Assembly: GCA_011176545.1 (NCBI GenBank)
Contig: DUEN01000171.1
Location: 1-34,455 of the forward strand
Direction: 5' to 3'
Source: Caldilineae bacterium
GTDB taxonomy: Bacteria > Chloroflexota > Anaerolineae > DUEN01
DNA length: 34,455 nucleotides
Numbering within the stretch: position 1 is the stretch's first letter; every line of letters begins with the position of its first letter. The notes beneath the pieces were generated by a model, which ran no database searches, was not told the DNA's origin, and worked only from the letters and a program-made list of their open reading frames with translations. Of the stretch, positions 22,817 through 31,711 are shown one piece after another. A program made the position numbers and the translations under genes.

Positions 22817-23974
22817 TCATAGCCATCCCGTCAGCTCGGCCAGGAGGCGTGTATACTCCACGAAGTTCGGCCAGGAGATGTCTGGGGGGACCCCGTGATC
22901 GCAGCCGGGGATGAATCCCCCTTCCTCTAGCAGAGGTGGTACCACTCGCATCACCTCCGCTCGCATCTTTTCTCCTCCAGCCGCCAGGGCGCGCTTGTCG
23001 ATGCCGCCGACATAGGCCATCTGTCGGCCGAACTGCTGCCGGTATGCCACGATATCATTCCCCGCGGCGACCTCGACCGGCGTGCAGCAATTGATGCCGG
23101 CCTCGATCCAGATAGGGATCAACTCCGCGATGTAGCCGTCTGAATCCACGCTGACGATCGGGCAGCCGCTGGATTTGATGGCCTGTACCCACTTCTCATA
23201 AGTGGGCTGGAGAAAGCGCCGCGTCATGGCCGGCGAGATCATACTATGCGCCTTGTATGCCATGTCCTCGGAGATCACCACGCAATCCAACTCCACCCGC
23301 TCCAGGATCGGTTCCAGCGTCTGCAAGACGAAATCCGTCCAGAAATCGATCATCTCCTGCACGAACTCGGGATCATCGATCATGAGCATACATAGATTCT
23401 CGAAGCCCAGCCATTCCCGAAGTTGCCAGAAGGGGCCGTTGATCGTGATCTGGAGAGGGTAGTCTCGATCCCGCAGCGCCCGGCATCGCTCCTCGAAGTC
23501 GTCGGGGAACCGCTCCGGATGCCGAGGATCATAGCGCCACTTCATCCGCTCCTCCCAGTCCTGACGGCTTTGCACGGGGAATCGGTGCCACTTACGGGTG
23601 ACGAAGTCCTTGGGTGAGCGGATATAGGTGTAGTCATACTCGTCGGAGATCTCCGTGATAGCCCCCATCCAGTCCTGGACGATATAATGGCCATCTCGAT
23701 GTTCCAGCACCTTCTCTTCGAAAGTGGGGATCATCTTGAAGGAGACGCCCAAGTCGATCCGCGGCTTGGTGGGCTCACGCTCGATCCCTAGGACCTCCAT
23801 GAGGTAATCATACCAATGGACTCCCTCCGGTAACCCTTGCTGACGCCAGGCGGCCAGGGTGGACTCTCGGGGGCCGCCTGGCTGCAGGGGGATCTTGTCC
23901 GGCTCGCCGAAGAGTAGCGTCTCTCGAAATCGTTCTCGCTCGGTCATCACAGATGTCCTACCTCGGATCATCAT
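22817..23974 (-). CDS. Uroporphyrinogen-decarboxylase-family (URO-D-like) methyltransferase-type protein
   Basis: 385-aa TIM-barrel protein of the URO-D superfamily. It begins with the family pattern RERFRETLLFGEPDKIPLQPGG and contains WMGAITEISDEYDYTY, EMIDFWTDFV, ISEDMAYKAHSMISP, SVDSDGYIAELIP and the late GCDHGVPPDISWPNF. Such proteins, unlike HemE, usually belong to corrinoid-dependent methyl transfer or demethylation. No corrinoid protein is adjacent, so the role is open. ATG at 23974 has GAGGAGG at 9 nt; a second ATG at 23947 is less well placed. It ends the minus-strand catabolic cluster. Confidence 0.85.
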   Translation of the reverse strand: MMIRGRTSVMTERERFRETLLFGEPDKIPLQPGGPRESTLAAWRQQGLPEGVHWYDYLMEVLGIEREPTKPRIDLGVSFKMIPTFEEKVLEHRDGHYIVQDWMGAITEISDEYDYTYIRSPKDFVTRKWHRFPVQSRQDWEERMKWRYDPRHPERFPDDFEERCRALRDRDYPLQITINGPFWQLREWLGFENLCMLMIDDPEFVQEMIDFWTDFVLQTLEPILERVELDCVVISEDMAYKAHSMISPAMTRRFLQPTYEKWVQAIKSSGCPIVSVDSDGYIAELIPIWIEAGINCCTPVEVAAGNDIVAYRQQFGRQMAYVGGIDKRALAAGGEKMRAEVMRVVPPLLEEGGFIPGCDHGVPPDISWPNFVEYTRLLAELTGWL

Positions 23975-23988
23975 GAGCCTGGACCTCC

Positions 23989-24777
23989 TCAGCGGCGGTA
24001 AATGCGTTGATTGAAAGCCGCATAAACCCTTGGTGCCGACTGATCCGCTTTCACAGCTTTTAGGACTTCTACCAAGCTGGTCACCATCATCTCAAACAAC
24101 GCTTTCCCCTTCTCAGCCGTGGCCGGGCGGGGATCGCCCGCGCAATGTTCAGGAAAGCGGCTGAACCAGTCAGCTGGCGTATACAGCCGTTCGCCGAGCT
24201 CACCAAGCTGATTCTGAGGCGTCCACTGATACTCTGGATCCAGCGCTTCCATCTTCACGAACTGTGGGTTAATGTGAAGCGCCATACTGGTCTCGCATTC
24301 GCACGCGTGGCCGTGCAGGTCGGTTTCCGTCACCTGGCGATGCACCTCGGGATCGCCAAGATCGCTAATATAGTAGAGGGTGTAATCCTTCCCTTTATCG
24401 AGCATGAGCTGGACGAACAGGGGCAGGAAGAAGCGGTTGCCGCCATGTCCGCTGAGCAGGATGATCTTCTTCAGCCCATTACGGCTGATCTCATCGCATA
24501 TATTCTCCAATAATTCGAACAACAGGCGATCTTTGACGACGATCCCGCCGGGGAAGTGCTTCGTCTCCGTGTTCACGCCGAAATAGTATGGGGGGAACAC
24601 GATGACCGGCTCGCGCCGCGCGGCCTCACAGGCGATGGCATGAGCGGTGAAGTAATCTGTGCCCAGCGGGAGATGGGGCCCGTGATATTCGACCACGCCA
24701 ATGGGGATGATGCATACGCCGGCCGCCTTCTCCACGGCCGCCTCGAACTCGCCACCTGTTAGTTGTTCCCACTGCAT
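23989..24777 (-). CDS. Creatininase-family amidohydrolase
   Basis: 262-aa metal-dependent hydrolase of the creatininase/MftE fold. Metal and active-site patterns are IGVVEYHGPHLPLGTDYF (Glu/His/Asp), LLSGHGGNRFF and GHACECETSMAL, where most members have HAGExETS, so a Cys replaces the usual Gly. Start at 24777 follows GGAGGATCC. Substrates of bacterial members range from creatinine to formamides and redox-cofactor precursors; none can be assigned here. It lies 14 nt upstream of the URO-D-like gene on the same strand. Confidence 0.88.
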   Translation of the reverse strand: MQWEQLTGGEFEAAVEKAAGVCIIPIGVVEYHGPHLPLGTDYFTAHAIACEAARREPVIVFPPYYFGVNTETKHFPGGIVVKDRLLFELLENICDEISRNGLKKIILLSGHGGNRFFLPLFVQLMLDKGKDYTLYYISDLGDPEVHRQVTETDLHGHACECETSMALHINPQFVKMEALDPEYQWTPQNQLGELGERLYTPADWFSRFPEHCAGDPRPATAEKGKALFEMMVTSLVEVLKAVKADQSAPRVYAAFNQRIYRR

Positions 24778-24817
24778 GATGGATCCTCCATGTATGTGCT
24801 GAGAGATGTGGGTGTTG

Positions 24818-25780
24818 TTATCCTTTGATGCGAACGGCGGAAAGGTCCACGCCGACGGCACGCAGCGCTGACAACGCTTCCTCTAATGTGGGCTGTCCGG
24901 CCGTGCCGCCCGCCTTCGTCGTAGACAGCGATCCGCACGCCGTACCCAGGCGCAGGACCAGATCCAACGGCCACCCGTGCAGGAAGCCGTAGATGAACCC
25001 AGCGTTGAAGGAATCGCCCGCACCGGTGGTGTCCACCACGCTCACCGGCAGCACCGGCGCCCGCGCCACCTCATCACCGCGGCGGGCGATGGCGCCCTGT
25101 GCCCCCAGCTTCACGGCCACAGTGCCCACGCGGCCTGCCAGACGTTCCAGCGCCGCCTCTACATCCTCGAGCCCCGTGATATGCGTGGCTTCGACTTCGT
25201 TAGGCAAGAAGACATCGGTATGCGCCAGCGCGTCCCACAGCCCGCCATCCCATCGCTCGTGCACGTCCCACCCCACGTCCAACGACGTGGTGGCCCCTCG
25301 AGCGTGAGCCTGGGCGAAGAGGTCCGCCAGCCCGGGCTGGAGCCGCGCTTGCAGGAAGAAGCTTCCCACATGCACATGCCGCGTCTGCTCCAACAGATCC
25401 AACGGGACATCGTTTGCCTCCAATCCATCGATGGATCCGCCCAGATGCGTCAGCATGGCGCGATCCCGTGGGGTTGAGAGGCTCACCGTGATGCCCGTCT
25501 TCACGCCGCCGTCCACGATCACCGGCGACACGTCGATGCCGCGCGCGGCCATCTCTCGCAGCATGAAGCGACCGAACTCGTCGTCGCCTACCCGGCCGAA
25601 GAAGCCCGTGCGTAGCCCCAATCGGGCCATGCCACAGGCCGCGATCACCGACGAACTCCCCATGGTCAACTCGCAATCGTCCACCAGCTTCTCCTGTCCG
25701 AAGACCGGCGTGATCTCGTCGGCTCGCAGGATCAGGTCTACGTTGATCTCGCCGATCACGAGGACGTCGTAGCGCCGCAT
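24818..25780 (-). CDS. PfkB-family carbohydrate kinase
   Basis: 320-aa ribokinase-fold sugar kinase. Visible features are the N-terminal VIGEINVDLILRAD, the glycine-rich GSSSVIAACGMARLGLRTGF block with FFGRVGDDEFGRF, and the PfkB signature 2, VDTTGAGDSFNAGFIYG, with the catalytic Asp. It phosphorylates a sugar or sugar phosphate in the cytoplasm. Together with the neighbouring dehydrogenase and LacD-like aldolase it could act as a tagatose-6-phosphate or related kinase. It starts 9 nt downstream of the dehydrogenase stop, consistent with an operon. Confidence 0.9.
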   Translation of the reverse strand: MRRYDVLVIGEINVDLILRADEITPVFGQEKLVDDCELTMGSSSVIAACGMARLGLRTGFFGRVGDDEFGRFMLREMAARGIDVSPVIVDGGVKTGITVSLSTPRDRAMLTHLGGSIDGLEANDVPLDLLEQTRHVHVGSFFLQARLQPGLADLFAQAHARGATTSLDVGWDVHERWDGGLWDALAHTDVFLPNEVEATHITGLEDVEAALERLAGRVGTVAVKLGAQGAIARRGDEVARAPVLPVSVVDTTGAGDSFNAGFIYGFLHGWPLDLVLRLGTACGSLSTTKAGGTAGQPTLEEALSALRAVGVDLSAVRIKG

Positions 25781-25789
25781 GACCGCCTC

Positions 25790-26806
25790 CTAAGGGATGA
25801 GGACTGCCTTGATGTGCTCCCCGGGGCGATCGGCCAGCATCTCGAAGACGCGCTGCCCATCGACCAGAGGAGCCTCTTCCAGCCACGAGGCGACCTCCAC
25901 CCGGCCGCTGGCCAGCAGATCCAGCGCAGTCAGGAAGTCGTGGGGCGAGTAGGCGTAGGACCCGTGCACGGTGAGCTCCTGGGTGACGATGGCCTGGCAA
26001 TCCAGCTCCGACATCACCTCGTTGAGCCCCAGGAAGACGACGCGGCCGCCTGGCGCGGCCATGGCGATGGCTTGCTGTCGCGTCACGTCCGCGCCCACCG
26101 CGTCGATGACCAGGTCAACGCCTCGTCCCTTCGTGGCCTCGCGGACGATCGCCACGGGATCCTGTTCACGGGCGTTGATGATCACCTTTGCCCCGAAGCG
26201 AGACGCTATCTCTAACCGGTGAGGCTCTATGTCGATGCTAATGCGAGGCGTGATGCCGGCCACCCTGACCATTTGCAGGGCGAGCAGCCCCTGGATCCCC
26301 GCTCCAAGGATAGCCACCCCCTGTACCAGGCCGAACACATTGTGTCGGATGATATGCACCGTGTTTGCCAGTGGCTCGGCCATCGTGCCCACCGTCGGGC
26401 TCATCCCCTCGGGCAGGGGGTACAGGGAGGAAGCAGGCACGGTCACGTATTCAGCAAAGGCCCCAGGCAGATCCATCCCAATGAGCTTCCGATTGGGGCA
26501 GATGTAGCTGCGCCCCGAGAGGCATAGTTCGCATGTGTCGCATGGCAGCAGCGGGTTGACGACCACCTGTTGCTCGAGAGGGACGTCTACAATCCCTGGT
26601 CCCAGCGCGGCCACCCGTCCGGTGAGCTCATGTCCCATAACCAGTGGGGGCTTACGGCGGGCGCTGAGGCCGCGGAAGCCGTGCACATCCGAGCCGCAGA
26701 TCCCCGCAGCTTCCACCTTAATGAGGACCTCGCCCGGGCCCGGCTCCGGCCGCGGCAGGTCCTGTAACTCCATACGACGGGGAGCTGTATAGACCAATGC
26801 TTTCAT
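25790..26806 (-). CDS. Zinc-dependent medium-chain alcohol (sugar alcohol) dehydrogenase
   Basis: 338-aa MDR-superfamily dehydrogenase. The catalytic zinc site shows CGSDVHGFRG and GHELTGRVAALG. The structural zinc site has CDTCELCLSGRSYIC, and the Rossmann region reads VAILGAGIQGLLALQMVRV, with SIDIEPHRLEIA after the second strand. The family includes sorbitol and galactitol-1-phosphate dehydrogenases as well as threonine dehydrogenase. Placement next to a PfkB kinase and a LacD-type aldolase favours a polyol-phosphate or sugar-acid substrate. Confidence 0.9.
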   Translation of the reverse strand: MKALVYTAPRRMELQDLPRPEPGPGEVLIKVEAAGICGSDVHGFRGLSARRKPPLVMGHELTGRVAALGPGIVDVPLEQQVVVNPLLPCDTCELCLSGRSYICPNRKLIGMDLPGAFAEYVTVPASSLYPLPEGMSPTVGTMAEPLANTVHIIRHNVFGLVQGVAILGAGIQGLLALQMVRVAGITPRISIDIEPHRLEIASRFGAKVIINAREQDPVAIVREATKGRGVDLVIDAVGADVTRQQAIAMAAPGGRVVFLGLNEVMSELDCQAIVTQELTVHGSYAYSPHDFLTALDLLASGRVEVASWLEEAPLVDGQRVFEMLADRPGEHIKAVLIP

Positions 26807-26974
26807 AGGATCTCCCTCTCAATCTAAAAAATAGACAACAGCGGTACGCCGATTACGTCGAAACGTCCACCCGAAGCCATTTGTCCCTGGTCTGCTTTCA
26901 GAGGTGACTTCGATCTTTGATAACGCCATCCGGGCGGCACCCCACTTTCTTTCCCGGGCGATCGATATCATCAT

Positions 26975-27002
26975 GTAGGGCGGCTTTCCATAGCCGCCTC
27001 TG
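26975..27002. repeat. REP-like hairpin (GTAGGGCGGCT)
   Basis: GGCGGCT (26979-26985) and AGCCGCC (26992-26998) form a perfect 7-bp stem after GTAGGG, in the 207-nt gap between the aldolase stop and the dehydrogenase start. The rest of the gap shows no gene. Confidence 0.6.
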
Positions 27003-27013
27003 CCTGAATCCCG

Positions 27014-28012
27014 TCATATCTCCCCATAGGCCGCGTGCCAGCCCACCTGCACCTGGTTCGCGATGGCCTGTCCCAGAGGATGCCGCTCATACCAGGGCGT
27101 GCCTTTCTCATCGGCCAGGGCGCTCAGACGCTTCAGGCGGTCGGCCGCCTCGCCCAACACGCGGTCTACATCAGACTCCGGGACGCGCAGCGCATCGATC
27201 CAGATGGCTCGCCCGGCGATGAAGCCGGAGGCCCCGGCCTCGCATGCTACCGTCACCATACGCTCGAATAGGTCGAAGGGGACGGCCGCGCTGAGCAGCG
27301 CCCACGGCACCGCGGAGGCCCCCGTCAACTCCTCGCACGCCTCCCGCCAGATCCGCTCGTCCTGCTCTCGCAACGGATCCACCGGGAATTCTGCCTTGAG
27401 CACATCAACGCCCAGACCAGAGAGCCGACGGGCTGTCTCCACCACCACACGCCGCCGCTCGCGGGCGAACTCGTCTGAGTCCTTGCTCACCCCCGGCCGG
27501 ATGCTGAAGGACACCGGCTCCAGGAAGAGGGGGATATCATAACGACGACAGGCCTCCGCCACTTCCTCGATCAGAGCCCGCTGTTGGGCTTCATTACCGG
27601 CATCCGGATGATAATGGATCAGCAGCTTGCAGGCCGAGGCTCCCATACGCTTGGCCTTGGCCACCGACCAGCCCTCAACCAGGCGTGATTCCCGTGCCAG
27701 GGGATCGCCTGTATAGCCCGTCTCCTCCAGCGAGACCAACAGCCCGACATGTCCCGGCAGGTCTCCAGAGGCGATGCACTGCGCGGCGCCGTACTCCGGA
27801 TCGAGCAGCACCGCGCTGGCGTAAGTCCCCAACACCCCCACGATGCGGCGCTTCCATTTCGTCAATTGCTCACCCGACACCGATTCGGGGGCAGAGGGGT
27901 TGATAAGCCGACGCAACGAGCCGCGATGGTCCTGGGCCAGGATGGTGAACACCCCTTTGGTTGATGAAGTGGCCTGTAACCCGCGCATCTTACCAATCAT
28001 CAAATCACTCAC
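27014..28012 (-). CDS. LacD-like tagatose-bisphosphate aldolase family protein
   Basis: 332-aa DhnA/LacD-type class I aldolase. It begins MSDLMIGKMRGLQATSS and carries FTILAQDHRGSLRRLI, typical of tagatose 1,6-diphosphate aldolases. The catalytic-lysine region is likely around GASACKLLIHYHPDAG; VDVLKAEFP and GFIAGRAIW complete the barrel. GTG at 28012 is preferred because CAGGAGG lies just upstream; the longer open frame to 28057 has none. It probably cleaves a ketose bisphosphate into dihydroxyacetone phosphate and an aldehyde. It is the first gene of the catabolic cluster. Confidence 0.88.
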   Translation of the reverse strand: MSDLMIGKMRGLQATSSTKGVFTILAQDHRGSLRRLINPSAPESVSGEQLTKWKRRIVGVLGTYASAVLLDPEYGAAQCIASGDLPGHVGLLVSLEETGYTGDPLARESRLVEGWSVAKAKRMGASACKLLIHYHPDAGNEAQQRALIEEVAEACRRYDIPLFLEPVSFSIRPGVSKDSDEFARERRRVVVETARRLSGLGVDVLKAEFPVDPLREQDERIWREACEELTGASAVPWALLSAAVPFDLFERMVTVACEAGASGFIAGRAIWIDALRVPESDVDRVLGEAADRLKRLSALADEKGTPWYERHPLGQAIANQVQVGWHAAYGEI

Positions 28013-28107
28013 ATTTGCCTCCTGGGCATCTCCTTCTGTGGTCCGGTAGCTCCACACTTAACCGTGGTTGTTGTCAAAGCCATATCTGCATAGTGGAGAA
28101 CGTGATA

Positions 28108-28164
28108 TGTAGGGCCGGTTTCTATACCGGCCACACGATGGCGGGTAAGAAACCCGCCCTACAT
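28108..28164. repeat. Two-hairpin REP-like element with GTAGGG/CCCTAC ends
   Basis: Terminal TGTAGGG and CCCTACA are inverted. Between them lie two stems: GGCCGGT/ACCGGCC (6-nt loop) and GGCGGGT/ACCCGCC. It looks like a BIME-style pair of palindromes and is the best-formed member of the family in this window. Confidence 0.65.
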
Positions 28165-28465
28165 ACTCTCCACAGGTTGAATGGGGTACTACCTGTGGCG
28201 CTTGTGAGCCCACAAAGGGTCATTTACAAGTCGGCGCCGCATGAATGGCGGCGCCTGGTGGCCTTTTCCATGACTGCACCATCCGCACACCCGCTGACAC
28301 GCATCAAGGGAGACCTCTTATCTTCCCATTTCACCGTTCACCGCAATCCAGCCCATCCGTATGTGATGACTTCGTTCTGAATATATCACGCCTCTTCTCC
28401 CTGTGTCAACAAGAGTTGTCGTTGGGCTGTGTATTCTGTTCGGCTGGGAATACCGCGATTTCGTG

Positions 28466-28494
28466 TTGAGATTTCCTCATGCTTCTGCTACAAT
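28466..28494 (+). promoter_or_regulatory. Sigma-70-type promoter of the M28 peptidase gene
   Basis: TTGAGA (28466-28471), a 17-nt spacer and TACAAT (28489-28494) match the consensus at 10 of 12 positions. The expected start near 28501 leaves a short leader before the AAGGAGG at 28516. Confidence 0.7.
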
Positions 28495-28527
28495 CGAGTC
28501 ACTTCTCGGACCTCCAAGGAGGTTAAG

Positions 28528-29709
28528 ATGCCTCAGGCCTATGTTCAAGTCGCCCTTGAGCACATCCGACACTTGTCCGAGGTCATTGGCCCTCGGGGTT
28601 CCACTACATCCCAGGAGCGCCAGGCGGCTGAGTACGCCCGCGACGTGCTTCGAAACCTGGGGATCGACGCCCGGCTGGAGCCCTTTCGTTCCGCTCGCTC
28701 CTCGTACCGGCCTTTCGCGCTGGCCTTTGGCGTGGCCCTACTGGGAGGCCTCCTCTACGCCATCACCCGCCATTCGGCGGCCGCGTTCTTAGCAGCGGCC
28801 CTCAACGCCCTAGGCGCCTGGGGTATGTTCGCGGAGCTGGATTTCACTGATAACTGGATGCGCCGGCTGCTGCCCACGGGACCGAGCCAAAACGTCATAG
28901 GGGTGGTGCTTGCCAGGGAGGAGCCCCGCCGCCGAGTTGTGCTCCTGGGTCACTTGGACACTCACCGCACCCCCATCTTCTACAGTTCGACCCTTTGGCA
29001 CAAACTGTTCGTCGCTCTGGTAGGTGGGACCTTCGTCAGCCTGATCGTAGGAGCGGTGACCTACGCACTGCTGACTTTGACCGGTTGGGCAGGGTTGCAT
29101 TGGGTAGCCGGGCTGGCCGCTGCCATGCAACTCTTCGCCTTCGTGATGTGTATCCACGCTGACATGACGCCCTTTAGCCCCGGTGCCAACGATAACGCCT
29201 CCGGCGCCGCCACCGTCCTAGCCCTGGGGGAGCGCCTAACCCGTGAACCGTTGCAACACACTGAGGTCTGGCTGGTGCCCAACGGCTGCGAGGAATTAGG
29301 ATGCTACGGCGCAGCAGCCCTAGTCGAGGCTCACCCGGACGAGCTACGCCAGGCTTATTTCATTACTTTGGATCAGGTGGGGGCTGGCGATCCCGGCTTC
29401 CTGTCCAGTGATGGACTTCTACGAAAGTACCCGGTGGACCCAGAACTGCTGGACATCGCCCGGCAGATCGCCGTCGACAGGCCTGAGCTCCGCGCCTTCG
29501 AACACCCGGGCATCGCCTACACGGACGCCGCCCTCCTGCTCAAGCGAGGCTTTCGCGCCTTTACCATAGACGCTCTGCCACGTGATGCGGCCGGCGCAGT
29601 CCACTGGCATCAGATGTCCGACACCGTGGATAAGATCGAGCCGGATTGCCTGGGCCGCGTCCATGAGTTCGTCTGGGAGATGCTTCAGCGACTCGATCGG
29701 ATGGCGTGA
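28528..29709 (+). CDS. M28-family metallopeptidase with membrane helices
   Basis: 393-aa zinc aminopeptidase-like protein. Residues with the M28 pattern are GHLDTHRTP (His/Asp), GANDNASGAATVLALG (Asp), NGCEELGCYGA (general-base Glu and metal Glu), LDQVGAG (Asp) and HWHQMSDTVD (His). Hydrophobic helices lie before the catalytic core (about residues 67-100) and between the first two metal motifs (about 165-215), so the enzyme is membrane-associated, unlike simple secreted aminopeptidases. ATG at 28528 has AAGGAGG at 6 nt. It is the only plus-strand gene between two minus-strand catabolic clusters, with its own promoter. Confidence 0.9.
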   Translation: MPQAYVQVALEHIRHLSEVIGPRGSTTSQERQAAEYARDVLRNLGIDARLEPFRSARSSYRPFALAFGVALLGGLLYAITRHSAAAFLAAALNALGAWGMFAELDFTDNWMRRLLPTGPSQNVIGVVLAREEPRRRVVLLGHLDTHRTPIFYSSTLWHKLFVALVGGTFVSLIVGAVTYALLTLTGWAGLHWVAGLAAAMQLFAFVMCIHADMTPFSPGANDNASGAATVLALGERLTREPLQHTEVWLVPNGCEELGCYGAAALVEAHPDELRQAYFITLDQVGAGDPGFLSSDGLLRKYPVDPELLDIARQIAVDRPELRAFEHPGIAYTDAALLLKRGFRAFTIDALPRDAAGAVHWHQMSDTVDKIEPDCLGRVHEFVWEMLQRLDRMA

Positions 29710-29772
29710 CAAGAAACTCTAATATCTGGCTACCTGAGATCTAACCTGTGAGGCAGTAAGGGGTAAAGAAGG

Positions 29773-30786
29773 CTATCCAGTCAAACGGTGAACGAGAAAA
29801 TCCTCAAAGGCAGCCAAATCTTTCCACTCCGTTGCGCACCGAATCCGCTTCGCGTTCTCATCGATCAAAGTACGTCCGTCATCTGTAACTCGGATGCCGA
29901 GTTCTTCCATCACAAGTAGCTCTTCAGAGAAGGCGAGATATACAGCCACCGTATCGAAAAGAACCGAGCTCTCCTTATCCAGATCAAACTCTTTCGCCCA
30001 CTCGGAATTCCGAGCCCAAATGCGATAGTTCTCGATGAGGGCTTGAATAAGTGGATCCTCGCAGTCGCGGACGGCTTGATACTTTTCGCCCATCAGCCTG
30101 ACGATGCCACACGTATCCAGTGGCGTGATGGTCACATCCCAAGGCGCGGCGAAGACAACCCGACACGCCTCCGGATCACGAGCGACGTTATACTCAGCCA
30201 CGGGTTGAGGGCTCCCGTCGTATCCCCGCCGGATGCTGCCGTGCATGCCGACGAACCGGGCCCGCTCGGCGATTCGCGGCTCGCGCTCGAGGGCGGCCTT
30301 GATGTTGGGCACAGGGCCAATGCAGACCAGCGTGATCGGCTCCGGCGAGCCCATGATCGTCTCTACGATCGCCTCGACACCATCCTCATAAACGGTGCCG
30401 GGATAGCTCGACAGCTCATACCCCTCCACCCAGGGTGCCTGAGAACTGGGTGCCTCCGGCCGCGCGATACCGATTCCGATAGGGATATCCGTCCGCCCCG
30501 CGATCTCCAGCAGCCTGGCCACGATCCTCGCCCGATACGTCGTATCTCCCGTGTCGGTCACAACCAGCTTTAGATCCAACTCGGGCGACTTCAGCATCAT
30601 GACCAACGCCCAGGTATCATCAATGTCGCTTCCGATATCGGTGTCCAAGATTACGGGGATTCTCTTTGCAACAGGCTGGGCATTCATCGGATAAACTTCC
30701 TCCCGCTTTAGAGTGCTGAAACAGGCTGCTGTCAGCAGGCCTGCCACTGCTCCTGCAAATAAGTGTAGAAAATCTCGACGTTTCAT
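29773..30786 (-). CDS. Exported inosine/uridine-preferring nucleoside hydrolase
   Basis: 337-aa nucleoside N-ribohydrolase (IunH fold). The N-terminus MKRRDFLHLFAGAVAG ends in LLTAAC, a Tat-type lipoprotein signal. The Ca2+/ribose site DTDIGSDIDDTWALVM is intact, followed by TLVCIGPVPNIKAALE and GMHGSIRRGYDG; late residues contain SVLFDTVAVYLAFS. It would release a base and ribose outside the cytoplasm. It lies 4 nt after the MalG-type permease, so the importer probably takes up nucleosides or ribose made by this enzyme. Confidence 0.9.
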   Translation of the reverse strand: MKRRDFLHLFAGAVAGLLTAACFSTLKREEVYPMNAQPVAKRIPVILDTDIGSDIDDTWALVMMLKSPELDLKLVVTDTGDTTYRARIVARLLEIAGRTDIPIGIGIARPEAPSSQAPWVEGYELSSYPGTVYEDGVEAIVETIMGSPEPITLVCIGPVPNIKAALEREPRIAERARFVGMHGSIRRGYDGSPQPVAEYNVARDPEACRVVFAAPWDVTITPLDTCGIVRLMGEKYQAVRDCEDPLIQALIENYRIWARNSEWAKEFDLDKESSVLFDTVAVYLAFSEELLVMEELGIRVTDDGRTLIDENAKRIRCATEWKDLAAFEDFLVHRLTG

Positions 30787-30790
30787 TCTC

Positions 30791-31690
30791 TCACTCCTTC
30801 AGACCAGATCCCACGAGCCCGGAGACGTAATATCGTTGGAAGGGGAGCACCAGCAGAATCGGCACGAAGGCAGCCATGATAGAGCCAGCCAACAGTTGGT
30901 TCCACAGCGTTTGGTGTTCCTCATAGGCGTATGAGACGGCAACCTGTACCACGCGGAGTCTCGGATCAGGGGCTACAAGCAGGGGCCAGAAGAAGCTATT
31001 CCACTGGCCGAGAAACAACAGCAAAGAAGCAGTGATCAGAACAGGCTTTGACATCGGCAACACGATGCTCGTGAAGACCTTCAGCCACGAGGCGCCGTCC
31101 ACCCGCGCCGCGTCGATGAGGTCCTGAGGGATTTCAGCAAAGAACTGCCGGAAGAGGAAAATGATCAGGCTGTTCGCCAAGCCGGGCACGATCAAGACCG
31201 TCCAGGTGTTCACCAATCCTAGTCGACTCACTACTATATACAGAGGAATCATAGTGACTTCGCCAGGGATCATGAAGGTCAACAGGACAATACCGAATAA
31301 CAGGTCCTTGCCGCGAAAATCAAACCGGGCGAAGGCAAAGCCAGCCAGCGCGTTAGTCACACCACTCAAGATCACCGTGGAAAACCCGAGGATTAGCGTG
31401 TTCACCACGGGACGGGTGAATCCTTCCTCAAGGAAGAGACTCCTGTAGGCCTCTAGGGTAAAGTCCACAGGGAACAAAGCGCGCCAGCTAAATGGGAATA
31501 CATATTGAAACACCTTATCGTTTGGTGTGAAGGACGCCGCGAAGGCCCACATCAGTGGCACGATCACGAGGATAGAGATGAAGAAAAGCAAAAAGTAGGT
31601 CACCGTTCGCTGCCCCACCGAACGGGAGATCGTGAGTCTTCCTCGTCTCACTTGACGTTTCGCGACATCTACCGCCAGAGACTCAGCCAT
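30791..31690 (-). CDS. ABC sugar transporter permease (MalG/CUT1-type)
   Basis: 299-aa inner-membrane permease with six transmembrane helices beginning VTYFLLFFISILVIVPLMWAF. The cytoplasmic EAA loop is EIPQDLIDAARVDGAS, followed by FTSIVLPMSKP, which contacts the ATPase. CUT1 permeases import oligosaccharides or polyols, and sometimes nucleosides. The start ATG follows GGAGG. The gene is 21 nt after the MalF-type permease. No ATPase gene is in the operon, so a shared MsmK/UgpC-type ATPase elsewhere is implied. Confidence 0.92.
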   Translation of the reverse strand: MAESLAVDVAKRQVRRGRLTISRSVGQRTVTYFLLFFISILVIVPLMWAFAASFTPNDKVFQYVFPFSWRALFPVDFTLEAYRSLFLEEGFTRPVVNTLILGFSTVILSGVTNALAGFAFARFDFRGKDLLFGIVLLTFMIPGEVTMIPLYIVVSRLGLVNTWTVLIVPGLANSLIIFLFRQFFAEIPQDLIDAARVDGASWLKVFTSIVLPMSKPVLITASLLLFLGQWNSFFWPLLVAPDPRLRVVQVAVSYAYEEHQTLWNQLLAGSIMAAFVPILLVLPFQRYYVSGLVGSGLKE

Positions 31691-31711
31691 CCCGCGCCTC
31701 CAATTCCATGA

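Larger units (their letters stand above)
28013..28527. other. 515-nt divergent gap between aldolase and M28 peptidase genes
   Basis: Between divergently oriented genes. It holds a two-hairpin repeat (28108-28164) and the promoter of the peptidase gene (28466-28494). The plus-strand reading frames in between have no ribosome sites or recognisable protein pattern. No other feature is evident. Confidence 0.6.
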
